Assembly (NCBI GenBank): GCA_035302865.1 | Contig: DATGSF010000054.1 | Span: forward strand, 1-17,085 | Length of the DNA: 17,085 nucleotides | Reading direction: 5' to 3' | Origin: DATGSF01 sp035302865 | Lineage (GTDB): Bacteria; Bacteroidota; Bacteroidia; Chitinophagales; Chitinophagaceae | Part shown: positions 1 through 7,463 of the stretch, one piece after another | How the letters are laid out: each line of letters starts with the position of its first letter | Numbering within the stretch: the stretch's first letter is position 1 | Notes under the pieces: model-generated | What the model saw: the letters and a program-made list of their open reading frames with translations, nothing else | What the model was told of the DNA's origin: nothing | Database searches by the model: none | Program-made: the position numbers and the translations under genes

Positions 1-1
1 T

Positions 2-406
2 TATACAGTTAATCAAAAAGGATGCTACTTGGCAAACTTTAAACCGCAAAGAGGAGATTATTCTGCGGATGGTGGATTATATACTGTAAATGCTAAAGCA
101 TACTGGCCAAACGATTATGGTTTATATAATATGTCAGGAAATGTAGCTGAATGGACTAGTACAGCTTATGAACAATCAGCTTATAGTAAGAATATTATGG
201 CAGATTTAAATCCTGATGTGCATTATAGAACAGAAGAAGGAGACCCTGAATGGTTAAAACTTAAAGTTCTAAAAGGCGGAAGTTGGAGAGACCCTTATCC
301 ATACTTAAATATTAGTAATAGAGATTATGAATTTGCTGATACAGCTAAAGCTTATATAGGATTTAGAACGATATATGTACAAACAGAACAATCTTTAGGG
401 CAATAG
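2..406 (+). CDS. gldK: GldK, type IX secretion/gliding lipoprotein (3' part only)
   Basis: This is the C-terminal 134 residues of a gene that begins upstream of the window; the open frame already runs from base 2, and the TTG at 29 is internal. The residues GCYLANFKP and GDYSADGG near the start, then NDYGLYNMSGNVAEWTS, KGGSWRD and YIGFR near the end, are the closing blocks of the FGE-sulfatase-like fold (formylglycine-generating enzyme superfamily) as found in GldK/PorK. In the T9SS, GldK is an outer-membrane lipoprotein that forms a periplasmic ring with GldN; it is structural, not known as an enzyme. The lipobox cannot be checked because the 5' end is missing. It is followed by gldL, gldM and gldN in the conserved order, which fixes the identification. 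A small 6-bp inverted repeat (409-423) lies just past the stop. Confidence 0.93.
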   Translation, partial: YTVNQKGCYLANFKPQRGDYSADGGLYTVNAKAYWPNDYGLYNMSGNVAEWTSTAYEQSAYSKNIMADLNPDVHYRTEEGDPEWLKLKVLKGGSWRDPYPYLNISNRDYEFADTAKAYIGFRTIYVQTEQSLGQ

Positions 407-491
407 AATAAGATATAATCTTAAAACCAAGAAAACAAATACAGAGAAAAACAAATTTATTTAACAAAAAAAACTTTAAAATTAAATCAGT

Positions 492-1346
492 ATGGGTGGT
501 TCAATTCGTTTATTTTTTGAGTCTTCGAAAGGAAAATATTTAAAAAACCTTATCGTTGGGGTAGGTGCAGGTATAGTATTATTAGGTGCATTGTTTAAAT
601 TACAACATTGGCCCGGAGCAGGACTGATGTTAACAGTAGGAATGTGTACAGAAGCATTTATTTTTACTCTACTTGGTATATTACCTCCAGTAAAGGATTA
701 CTATTGGGAGCGCTATTATCCAAATCTTGATATAAATCCAGAAGTAGAAGCTGCAAGAACTGGTAAACCTTTTATTAAGCCGGAACATCCATTAGGTGCT
801 GGCGGGGGCGGTGGTACTGCTGGTGGTGGTGCACTAGGAGCAATGGATAAAATGTTAGAAGATGCTAATATCACTGCACCAAATTTGGAAAGATTAAATG
901 CTAACTTCCAGAAATTTGGTGAAACTGTTAACCAAATGAAAGATATGACGCATTTAACAAGCGCAACTACAGAATATACGCAAAATGTTTCTGAAGCTTC
1001 TAGCGCTTTAGCACAAATGAAGAATACTTTCTTAGGTGCTTCACAAACTTTAAGTTCATTTAATGAGGCTGCAGAAGATACGGCTCAATTTCATGAACAA
1101 GTTCAAGTTTTATCTAAAAATTTAGGATCATTAAATCAGATATATGAAGTAGAGTTACAAGATGCTAACAATCACTTGAAAGCTATGAATAAATTCTATG
1201 GCAACTTAGTTGCTGCTTCAGATGCAATGGCTGCAAGTGCAGAGGATGCTATGTCTGCGAAACATGAAATAGAAACATTAAGTTCTAATTTATCTGCATT
1301 AAATACCATATATGGTAATATGTTAAGTGCAATGCAAGGTAGATAA
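492..1346 (+). CDS. gldL: GldL, T9SS/gliding motor inner-membrane protein
   Basis: A 284-residue GldL, the cytoplasmic-membrane subunit that with GldM forms the proton-driven motor powering type IX secretion and gliding. Two membrane helices are visible at about residues 18-38 and 44-63. The charged residues implicated in proton use in the Flavobacterium johnsoniae protein (Lys27, His30, Glu49) align with Lys36, His39 (in FKLQHW) and Glu54 (in GMCTEA); the turn between helices is about four residues shorter here. A glycine-rich linker (about 102-115) leads to a long helical, Ala/Ser/Asn/Gln-rich cytoplasmic part containing repeated patterns such as LSKNLGSLNQIYE and LSSNLSALNTIYG. It lies 85 bp after gldK and 119 bp before gldM; the latter gap carries two hairpins. 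The ATG at 492 gives the expected short N-terminus. Confidence 0.95.
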   Translation: MGGSIRLFFESSKGKYLKNLIVGVGAGIVLLGALFKLQHWPGAGLMLTVGMCTEAFIFTLLGILPPVKDYYWERYYPNLDINPEVEAARTGKPFIKPEHPLGAGGGGGTAGGGALGAMDKMLEDANITAPNLERLNANFQKFGETVNQMKDMTHLTSATTEYTQNVSEASSALAQMKNTFLGASQTLSSFNEAAEDTAQFHEQVQVLSKNLGSLNQIYEVELQDANNHLKAMNKFYGNLVAASDAMAASAEDAMSAKHEIETLSSNLSALNTIYGNMLSAMQGR

Positions 1347-1356
1347 TGAGTAGCAT

Positions 1357-1378
1357 CAAAAATTTATTGAAATTTTTG
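1357..1378 (+). other. AT-rich hairpin in the gldL-gldM gap
   Basis: CAAAAATTT (1357-1365) and AAATTTTTG (1370-1378) form a perfect 9-bp inverted repeat with a 4-nt loop, starting 10 bp after the gldL stop. The 3' arm ends in five T, so it could be a weak intrinsic terminator, but the stem is almost all A/T and so of low stability. It may act with the second hairpin just downstream. Confidence 0.4.
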
Positions 1379-1393
1379 TGCCTTGAAAATTTA

Positions 1394-1424
1394 ATATATG
1401 GTTTCATAGTTAGAAACCATATAT
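1394..1424 (+). other. Intercistronic hairpin between gldL and gldM
   Basis: ATATATGGTTTC (1394-1405) and GAAACCATATAT (1413-1424) make a perfect 12-bp stem with a 7-nt loop. No T-run follows, so this is not a standard intrinsic terminator; an mRNA-processing or 3'-end-stabilising element separating gldL from gldM levels is an inference. No TAnnTTTG promoter element is visible in this gap. Confidence 0.5.
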
Positions 1425-1465
1425 CTAAGAAATCTATTTAATGACTTTAAAAAATAAATTATAAT

Positions 1466-3010
1466 ATGTCCTTACCTAAAGATCCACGGGGGATGATGAT
1501 AAATCTTATGTATTTGGTTCTAACTGCAATGTTAGCACTAAATATCACAAGAGAAGTCTTGAATGCCTTCAATACAATTGACGAAAGTATTGTTCGTTCA
1601 AACACATCAATAGACGGGAAAAATAATGATATATATACCAGTCTCGATGCAATGGAGCAAAATCCATCGGAAAGAGATAAGGTTAAAAGAGTTAATGATA
1701 TTGCAAAAGTATTAAAACAACATACAGAAGATGCAATTGCTAACTTAAACGTTTGGAAAGATTCAATTATTAATGCTGCCGGAGGATGGGAAACCGACGA
1801 TAATGGAGTGAAGCAAATTAAAAGAATTGATGATATTAATGAACCAACTAAAATATTAGTAAAAGAAAAAGGTGGAGACCAATTAAAGGCGGACCTTCAA
1901 AAGTACTTGAACGATGTTGAGGCTTTATTGCCAGATGGAGCCTTCAAGTCTACTTTTAAACAAAATTCTCCTTTACAAATTATTGAACCCACTCCATCTG
2001 AAGATAATCCATTAGGAGATTGGTCAACAGGTACTTTTAATAATGTACCAGTTATTGCAGTTGTAACCTTGTTTTCTAAATACCAAAACGATATTCTAAA
2101 TACGGAATCTATGGTTTTAGAAGAATTAATTAAACAAATTCATATTGACGATTATAAATTTGATGGTTTAGAGGTTATAGCTGTTCCAAATACTACTTAT
2201 GCATTACAAGGTGATGAGATTGAAGCTAAGATAATGCTAGCTGCTTACAATAAATCTGATAAACCAACTATAACTTCTAGTGCTGGACCAGTACGAGTGG
2301 AGAATGGTATTGGTACGCTGAAAATTAGAGCATCAGGTACGGGTGAACGTACTGTTAGCGGTCAAGTAAGTATTGATAAAGGAGGTGAAACAGAAAATTA
2401 CCCTTTTAGCTTTAAATATATGGTGGGAAGCGCGGGTGCTTCATTACAGTTAGATAAAATGAATGTAATGTACATTGGGATTAAAAATCCTGTAACTATT
2501 TCAGCTTCTGGATATAATATTGAAGATGTATCTTTCGATATGCCTGGCGCTAAAAAAACACCAACTGGTCCTGGTAAGTTTGATGTGGAAGTTGATAAAA
2601 TCGCTGAATTAGAATATGTTATTTCAGCTGGGAAAGGTGGAAATAAAACACCATTGGAAAGAGGTAAAATCAGAACTAAATATGTTCCTGATCCAGTAGC
2701 TAGAATGTTAGGACAATCTTCCGGATCAATAAATGCAGGGAAAGCTAAATCAGCTTTAGGAATTATTGCAGAATTAGATGATTTCCCTTTTAATTTACGT
2801 TATAATATAGTATCTTTCACTTTTTATTGGATAGATTCAAATGGTGAAACTTATGTTAGTAATAATACTAGCGCGAGATTTAACCAAGCTACGAAAGATT
2901 ATATGAATAGATCTAGAGCAGGTGATAGATGGATTATAGACAACGTTAGAGCTAAAGGTCCTGACGGAAGAGAAAGACCTATTAACTCTATAACATTAAC
3001 ATTGAATTAA
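1466..3010 (+). CDS. gldM: GldM, T9SS/gliding motor periplasmic shaft protein
   Basis: A 514-residue GldM, matching the usual family length of about 510-520. The N-terminus (PRGMMINLMYLVLTAMLALN, residues 7-26) is the signature single membrane helix that inserts into the GldL helix bundle; Arg8 corresponds to the conserved arginine (Arg9 in F. johnsoniae) that pairs with the GldL intramembrane glutamate. The remainder is periplasmic: a helical first domain (about 35-225), then beta-rich Ig-like domains ending near SFTFYWIDSNGETYVSNN. Known role: the dimeric shaft transmits GldL-driven rotation across the periplasm to the GldK/GldN ring. The gene is 17 bp upstream of gldN, so these two are certainly co-transcribed. 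The ATG at 1466 is preceded by an A-rich stretch rather than a Shine-Dalgarno sequence, normal for this phylum. Confidence 0.96.
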   Translation: MSLPKDPRGMMINLMYLVLTAMLALNITREVLNAFNTIDESIVRSNTSIDGKNNDIYTSLDAMEQNPSERDKVKRVNDIAKVLKQHTEDAIANLNVWKDSIINAAGGWETDDNGVKQIKRIDDINEPTKILVKEKGGDQLKADLQKYLNDVEALLPDGAFKSTFKQNSPLQIIEPTPSEDNPLGDWSTGTFNNVPVIAVVTLFSKYQNDILNTESMVLEELIKQIHIDDYKFDGLEVIAVPNTTYALQGDEIEAKIMLAAYNKSDKPTITSSAGPVRVENGIGTLKIRASGTGERTVSGQVSIDKGGETENYPFSFKYMVGSAGASLQLDKMNVMYIGIKNPVTISASGYNIEDVSFDMPGAKKTPTGPGKFDVEVDKIAELEYVISAGKGGNKTPLERGKIRTKYVPDPVARMLGQSSGSINAGKAKSALGIIAELDDFPFNLRYNIVSFTFYWIDSNGETYVSNNTSARFNQATKDYMNRSRAGDRWIIDNVRAKGPDGRERPINSITLTLN

Positions 3011-3027
3011 AAAGAAACTCACGGAAT

Positions 3028-3948
3028 ATGAATTTTATTAAATCACTTTCACTCACATTTACCGCCATACTTGTAGGTTATGGTATGACATATGCACAGC
3101 CTATGAATCAAGATGCAGCTGTTGCAGGTAATAATAATCAAGAACGCGTTGGCGTTAAGGATGAATGGAAACCTTCTCTTGTGCCAGATGGTGCAATTGA
3201 ACGAACAGAACGTAAAAATCGTGTTGTAGAATGGGCGCCAATTCGTGAAATTGACGTTGCTTGGAAGACTAGAGTATGGAGAGAAATAGATGTTCGTGAA
3301 AAACAAAATCAAGCCTTTATTTATGAAGGTGATGAATATACAGGAGGGGGAGCTTTTATAGAAATTCTTTTATACCTTGTGAAAAGTGGTGAAGTGGCTG
3401 CCTATGATCCTATTGATGATAGATTTACTACTGAAATGACTGAAGAAGGATTAGAAGAAATGTTGGGTGATCAAGTTCGGATAGATGAGCAAATTGACCC
3501 TATTACTTTTGAGGTTATTCAAACAGAATATCGTGAAGAATTTGACATAAACTCTATTATTAAATATCAAATTAAAGAAGATGTTATTTTTGATAGAAAT
3601 ATTGGTCGTTCTGTAGTGCGTATTATAGGATTATCTCCTGTAAAATCGCAAACTATCGGTGAAGGGGAAGTAGCGCAAGAGGTTGAAATTCCAATGTTTT
3701 GGTTATATTATCCAGAGTTGAAAAATAAATTAGTTAATTACGAAGTTTATAATCCAATTAACGATTTAAAACGTATGACTTGGGCTGATTTGTTTGAAAA
3801 TAGATATTTCTCTAGTTATATTATCAAAACTTCTAAAAACAATCCTAGAGGTCAAAGACTTAAGAGAGACGATATTCGTAGCTTATATATAGGGGAACAA
3901 TTAGAACGTGAATTAATGGAACGTGAAATGGATATGTGGGAAAATTAA
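3028..3948 (+). CDS. gldN: GldN, T9SS ring protein
   Basis: A 306-residue periplasmic protein with a Sec signal peptide (residues 1-23 or so, cleavage likely around MTYA-QP). The family hallmark is clear: VVEWAPIREIDVAWKTRVWR followed by EIDVREKQNQAF (about residues 67-98), then an alpha/beta body with FWLYYPELKNKLVNYEVYN and WADLFENRYFSSYI toward the C-terminus. GldN/PorN binds GldK to build the ring beneath the outer membrane and contacts the GldM C-terminus. It is the last gene of the gldKLMN unit; a strong terminator begins 26 bp after its stop. Nothing unusual is seen in length or conserved blocks. Confidence 0.95.
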   Translation: MNFIKSLSLTFTAILVGYGMTYAQPMNQDAAVAGNNNQERVGVKDEWKPSLVPDGAIERTERKNRVVEWAPIREIDVAWKTRVWREIDVREKQNQAFIYEGDEYTGGGAFIEILLYLVKSGEVAAYDPIDDRFTTEMTEEGLEEMLGDQVRIDEQIDPITFEVIQTEYREEFDINSIIKYQIKEDVIFDRNIGRSVVRIIGLSPVKSQTIGEGEVAQEVEIPMFWLYYPELKNKLVNYEVYNPINDLKRMTWADLFENRYFSSYIIKTSKNNPRGQRLKRDDIRSLYIGEQLERELMEREMDMWEN

Positions 3949-3973
3949 TTAGATGCTATTATATCAAAAATAT

Positions 3974-4001
3974 AGCTCTCCAGTTTGGAGAGCTTTTTTT
4001 T
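3974..4001 (+). terminator. Intrinsic terminator of the gldKLMN operon
   Basis: AGCTCTCCA (3974-3982), loop GTT, TGGAGAGCT (3986-3994), directly followed by a T-run to 4001. This is a perfect 9-bp stem with a GC-containing core, a classic rho-independent terminator placed 26 bp after the gldN stop. Confidence 0.92.
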
Positions 4002-4019
4002 ATTACAAAATTTTCTTTT

Positions 4020-4027
4020 TATATTTG
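4020..4027 (+). promoter_or_regulatory. Probable promoter -7 element for the M28-like gene
   Basis: TATATTTG matches the Bacteroidota TAnnTTTG element exactly and lies 14 bp before the ATG at 4042, in the short gap after the gld terminator. No TTG is seen at the usual -33 distance (that position is in the terminator T-run), so only the -7 half is supported. The leader would be very short. Confidence 0.5.
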
Positions 4028-4041
4028 TGTTTTAATTTATC

Positions 4042-5691
4042 ATGAAAAATAGCTTTTTAAATCTCTTAATATTTTCATTTCTATTTAACTTATTTTCACC
4101 TAGCTTATTTGCTCAAAAGAATAAATCTAATACTTCTGTCTATGAACTTAAAAATAAGGATAAAGAACATGTTAGACAGCAAATAAAAACTGATCTTAGA
4201 TTTTTAACTGATCCTAGACTAGAAGGAAGAAAGGCAGGTGAATTAGGTGCTACCAATACTGCAAACTATATTAAATCTCGTTTAAAAGAGTTCTCTTTAC
4301 CCCATGTGGACTTAAAAATTAATAGAGAATTCGAAATCATAACTGAATCAAGATTAGGCGCACAAACAAGATGTATAATTAATAAGAAATTTGTTAGAGT
4401 GCCAGAGGAAGTTGCTCCATTGCCATTTTCATCCAATAAAAGTTTTAGTGGGCATTTAATGAAAAATATGAAAGAGCCTCTTACTCCTTGGCTTTTGCCT
4501 TTATTTGATTCACAAAATGATGCTGAAAAATATAAGGAAAATTGGATAGAACATGCATTTGCTTTAGCTCAAGAAGCTTTAAAGCAAGATGCAGCAGCTT
4601 TAATTCTTTATGATCAATTTGATGTACTAGAAACGCTATATGTAAAAGAAGACAGTTTTAAAAAACTAGATATTCCCGTATTGGTTATTTCAAATAAAAC
4701 CTATGAGAACTATTTTAAAAATAAAAATAGTCTTGCTACAATTTCTTTTGAATTAGATTTAGTTAATATTAAAAAGAACACTGAAAATATTTATCATTAT
4801 GTGGATAATAAAAAAGATAAAACTATAGTTTTTAGTGCTAATTATGATTATTTAGGGAATTCTACTTCTTCGAATAAGGAAATATTTTATGGTGCGGATG
4901 ATAATGCTAGTGGAATTGTGGCTTTACTAGCTAGTTTAGAGATTTTTAATTTGCTTCCTATAGATAAAAGTGATTATAATTATCTATTTGTTTTTTATTC
5001 TGCTTCTCAAATGAATAATAAAGGAGCTTTACATTTTTTAAAGCAACTTCCAGAAACAGTCAAAAATCAAATAGTCCACACTTTTCATTATGATTATATA
5101 GGCAATTACCTACATAATACAGGTCTTTTTATATATGGACTTAATGATAATGTCACTTTATTTAAAAAGGGAAATATTAATGTATTGCCCATCCAAGGCT
5201 ATCAAGAGTCTTCTATAGCTGATGTATATAAGAAATTTAATTTTCCAGTTTTTACTATTAATACAGGAGCACATTTAAAGCATGGTACAACGCAGGATCA
5301 ATTTCATGGTGTAAATCAAAATGGCATTTTTAGAATTGTTGAATTAATTAGTGAAGTTACTTTAAATGGAGCTTTGCAAGAATACATACAGTCCATACCT
5401 GATGGTTTGTCCAAAGAATTATCTTTTAATACTGCTTCTTGGGAAGAATGGGGTATAGAAAGTGATAAATCTTACGATGGTTTAGGAGTTAAAATCTTAT
5501 CTTTGAAAAAAGAGAAAATAGGAGAAAAGTTTGGTCTTAAAGATGGGGACATAATTTTTAATATTAATTATAAGCCTATTGTTCATATCGAAGAACTAAT
5601 TAGTGTCTTAAATAGCTTGGATAGAGGACAAAGAGTTACCATTAAAGTCAAACGAGATGTCTCTGTTATCGATATTTCAGAAAAGTTATAA
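4042..5691 (+). CDS. Secreted M28-family peptidase-like protein with PDZ domain, probably inactive
   Basis: A 549-residue protein: signal peptide (about 1-25, ending SLFAQ), a PA-like insert (about 150-230), an M28 aminopeptidase-like core (about 255-440) and a C-terminal PDZ domain (about 470-549, with DGLGVKILSL and KFGLKDGDIIFNIN). The core keeps GADDNASG (284-291), the Asp in YDYIG (Asp351) and the late His in AHLKHGTTQD (His414). However, the usual HxDH motif is NYDY here (Asn267, Asp269), and the usual Glu-Glu pair, catalytic base plus zinc ligand, is Ser322-Gln323. With a zinc-ligand His and both Glu gone, hydrolysis is unlikely; a binding or scaffold role in the periplasm or at the surface is an inference. 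The frame is intact. No T9SS C-terminal sorting domain is evident. It shares a transcript with pruA, 9 bp downstream. Confidence 0.82.
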   Translation: MKNSFLNLLIFSFLFNLFSPSLFAQKNKSNTSVYELKNKDKEHVRQQIKTDLRFLTDPRLEGRKAGELGATNTANYIKSRLKEFSLPHVDLKINREFEIITESRLGAQTRCIINKKFVRVPEEVAPLPFSSNKSFSGHLMKNMKEPLTPWLLPLFDSQNDAEKYKENWIEHAFALAQEALKQDAAALILYDQFDVLETLYVKEDSFKKLDIPVLVISNKTYENYFKNKNSLATISFELDLVNIKKNTENIYHYVDNKKDKTIVFSANYDYLGNSTSSNKEIFYGADDNASGIVALLASLEIFNLLPIDKSDYNYLFVFYSASQMNNKGALHFLKQLPETVKNQIVHTFHYDYIGNYLHNTGLFIYGLNDNVTLFKKGNINVLPIQGYQESSIADVYKKFNFPVFTINTGAHLKHGTTQDQFHGVNQNGIFRIVELISEVTLNGALQEYIQSIPDGLSKELSFNTASWEEWGIESDKSYDGLGVKILSLKKEKIGEKFGLKDGDIIFNINYKPIVHIEELISVLNSLDRGQRVTIKVKRDVSVIDISEKL

Positions 5692-5700
5692 AATTTTATT

Positions 5701-7329
5701 ATGAATAACGGTTATTTTTATTTCGACATGCCAAAAAATGAGCCAGTGAGAGATTATGCACCAGGCTCAGAGGATGCGAAAAAATTGCAAGAAGCAATTC
5801 AAGAATTAAAAAAACATAAAATGGATGCACCAATGTATATAGGTGCGGAAGAGGTGCGTACAAACAATTTAGTTACCATGCATCCACCTCATGAACATGC
5901 TTTTGAATTAGGTCATTTTCATAAAGGTGAAGCAGAACACGTAGAAAAAGCCATTGAAGAAGCATTAAAAGCGAGAAAAGAATGGGCAAATACTAGCTGG
6001 GAGCATAGGGCAGCAATATTTCTTAAAGCAGCTAATTTATTAAGTGAAAAGTATCGGTATAAATTGAATGCTGCTACCATGTTAGCGCAAAGTAAAAATG
6101 CATTTCAAGCAGAAATTGATAGTGCATGTGAATTTATTGACTTTTTACGTTTTAATGTGCACTATTTAAGTGAAATTTACCAACAACAACCTATTTCTCC
6201 TGAAGGTTTTAACAATAGAATGGAATATAGACCATTAGAAGGTTTCATTTTAGCGGTAACTCCTTTTAATTTTACTGCTATTGCTGGGAATTTACCAACT
6301 TCTGCTGCAATGGCTGGGAATGTGGTAGTGTGGAAACCTGCTAATACTCAAGTGTATTCTGCTAATGTGATTATGGAGATATTAAAAGAAGCAGGCTTAC
6401 CTGATGGGGTAATTAATTTGGTTTATACCAGCGGTCCTACTGTAGGGGAAGTTTGTTTTAATCATCCTGATTTTGCTGGGGTGCATTTTACAGGCTCAAC
6501 TGGAGTATTTCAAGAGATGTGGAAAACAATTGGGCAGAACATTCATAAATATAAAACTTATCCACGAATTGTAGGTGAAACAGGTGGAAAGGATTTTGTG
6601 TTTGTTCATCCTACTGCGAATATTGACTCAGTTGTGGCAAATTTATTAAGAGGAGCTTTTGAATACCAAGGACAAAAATGCTCTGCTGCATCTAGGGCTT
6701 ATTTACCAAAAAGCAAAGCAGATGAAATCATTCATAAATTACAAAATGAAATTGCAACTTTAAAAATTGGGAAAACTGATGATTTCTCTAACTTTATTAA
6801 TGCAGTTATTGATGAAAAATCATTTGATAAACTAGCTTCTTTTATAGACCAAGCTAAAAATGATGCAGACGCTGAAGTTATTATTGGCGGTACTTATGAT
6901 AAATCTGAGGGATATTTTATTCATCCTACTGTTATCTTAGCAAAGAAACACGATTATGTAACTATGTGCGAAGAGTTGTTTGGTCCAGTGTTGACGATAT
7001 ATATCTATGAAGATGAAGATTGGAAAGAAACACTTAAAATTGTAGATACTACCTCTCCTTATGCTTTAACTGGAGCTATCTTTGCTCAAGATCGTTATGC
7101 TTTAGAGTATATGACTAAAGCTTTAGAGAATGCAGCGGGTAATTTTTATATTAACGATAAACCTACTGGCGCAGTAGTAGGACAACAGCCATTTGGAGGT
7201 GCTAGAGCTTCAGGGACAAATGATAAAGCAGGATCAGCATTGAATCTATATCGTTGGTTAAGTGCAAGAACAATAAAAGAAACTTATGTTCCTGTAACTG
7301 ATTATAGATATCCTTTTCATAAAGAATAA
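5701..7329 (+). CDS. pruA: L-glutamate gamma-semialdehyde (1-pyrroline-5-carboxylate) dehydrogenase
   Basis: A 542-residue aldehyde dehydrogenase of the stand-alone P5C dehydrogenase type. It oxidises glutamate semialdehyde, from P5C produced by proline dehydrogenase, to glutamate with NAD+. Visible signatures: N-terminal NEPVRDYAPGS; oxyanion-site Asn190 in VTPFNFTAIAGN; NAD-binding FTGST; general-base Glu293 in VGETGGKD; catalytic Cys327 in YQGQKCSAASR; and C-terminal PFGGARASGTNDKAG, which binds the semialdehyde carboxylate in this family. The ATG at 5701 fits homologues that begin M-x-x-G-F/Y-F before NEPV; the ATG at 5728 would remove that block. No proline dehydrogenase gene is adjacent. 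It is transcribed with the upstream M28-like gene and ends at a hairpin. Confidence 0.94.
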   Translation: MNNGYFYFDMPKNEPVRDYAPGSEDAKKLQEAIQELKKHKMDAPMYIGAEEVRTNNLVTMHPPHEHAFELGHFHKGEAEHVEKAIEEALKARKEWANTSWEHRAAIFLKAANLLSEKYRYKLNAATMLAQSKNAFQAEIDSACEFIDFLRFNVHYLSEIYQQQPISPEGFNNRMEYRPLEGFILAVTPFNFTAIAGNLPTSAAMAGNVVVWKPANTQVYSANVIMEILKEAGLPDGVINLVYTSGPTVGEVCFNHPDFAGVHFTGSTGVFQEMWKTIGQNIHKYKTYPRIVGETGGKDFVFVHPTANIDSVVANLLRGAFEYQGQKCSAASRAYLPKSKADEIIHKLQNEIATLKIGKTDDFSNFINAVIDEKSFDKLASFIDQAKNDADAEVIIGGTYDKSEGYFIHPTVILAKKHDYVTMCEELFGPVLTIYIYEDEDWKETLKIVDTTSPYALTGAIFAQDRYALEYMTKALENAAGNFYINDKPTGAVVGQQPFGGARASGTNDKAGSALNLYRWLSARTIKETYVPVTDYRYPFHKE

Positions 7330-7340
7330 AAGACAATAGT

Positions 7341-7375
7341 TAAATCAGCCCATCCATTACGATGGGCTGATTTAA
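7341..7375 (+). terminator. Hairpin terminator after pruA
   Basis: A perfect stem pairs 7340-7354 (TTAAATCAGCCCATC) with 7361-7375 around a 6-nt loop (CATTAC), beginning 11 bp after the pruA stop. The GC-rich centre and T-containing 3' flank (TTTAATTGTT) suit an intrinsic terminator, though there is no long T-run. It separates the pruA transcript from the ccoI promoter. Confidence 0.75.
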
Positions 7376-7406
7376 TTGTTAAAATGATATAAATCACCTC
7401 AAAGTA

Positions 7407-7418
7407 TGACTTAAGTCA
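7407..7418 (+). promoter_or_regulatory. Crp/Fnr-type operator upstream of ccoI
   Basis: TGACTTAAGTCA is a perfect 12-bp palindrome of form TGAC-N4-GTCA. Its TGA-N6-TCA core is shared by Crp and Fnr sites. It begins exactly 35 bp before the TAnnTTTG of the ccoI promoter, putting its centre near -41 from the expected start site. The same motif at the same distance precedes ccoS. Confidence 0.65.
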
Positions 7419-7420
7419 GC

Positions 7421-7449
7421 TTGGGTTCATTAAAACTGATGTACTTTTG
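7421..7449 (+). promoter_or_regulatory. ccoI promoter (Bacteroidota type)
   Basis: TTG (7421-7423), an 18-bp spacer, then TACTTTTG (7442-7449) fit the -33/-7 TTG...TAnnTTTG promoter. Transcription would start about 7453, leaving a leader of only about 10 nt before the ATG at 7464, with AAGGAG (7458-7463) touching the start codon. Confidence 0.7.
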
Positions 7450-7463
7450 TATCATTCAAGGAG

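Noticed and set aside
29..31. TTG as the start of the first gene
   Set aside because: The frame is open to base 2 and the residues before the TTG (GCY) belong to the conserved GldK block.
407..423. TAAGAT-ATA-ATCTTA hairpin after gldK
   Set aside because: It is only 6 bp, AT-rich and without a T-run; too weak to call as a terminator.
3049..3312. Minus-strand open frame of 87 codons over gldN
   Set aside because: It is a shadow of gldN, whose conserved residues fix the + strand; its product has no recognisable domain. The other minus-strand frames (7888-8112, 8924-9124, 9325-9516, 11373-11579, 11956-12168) fail for the same reason.
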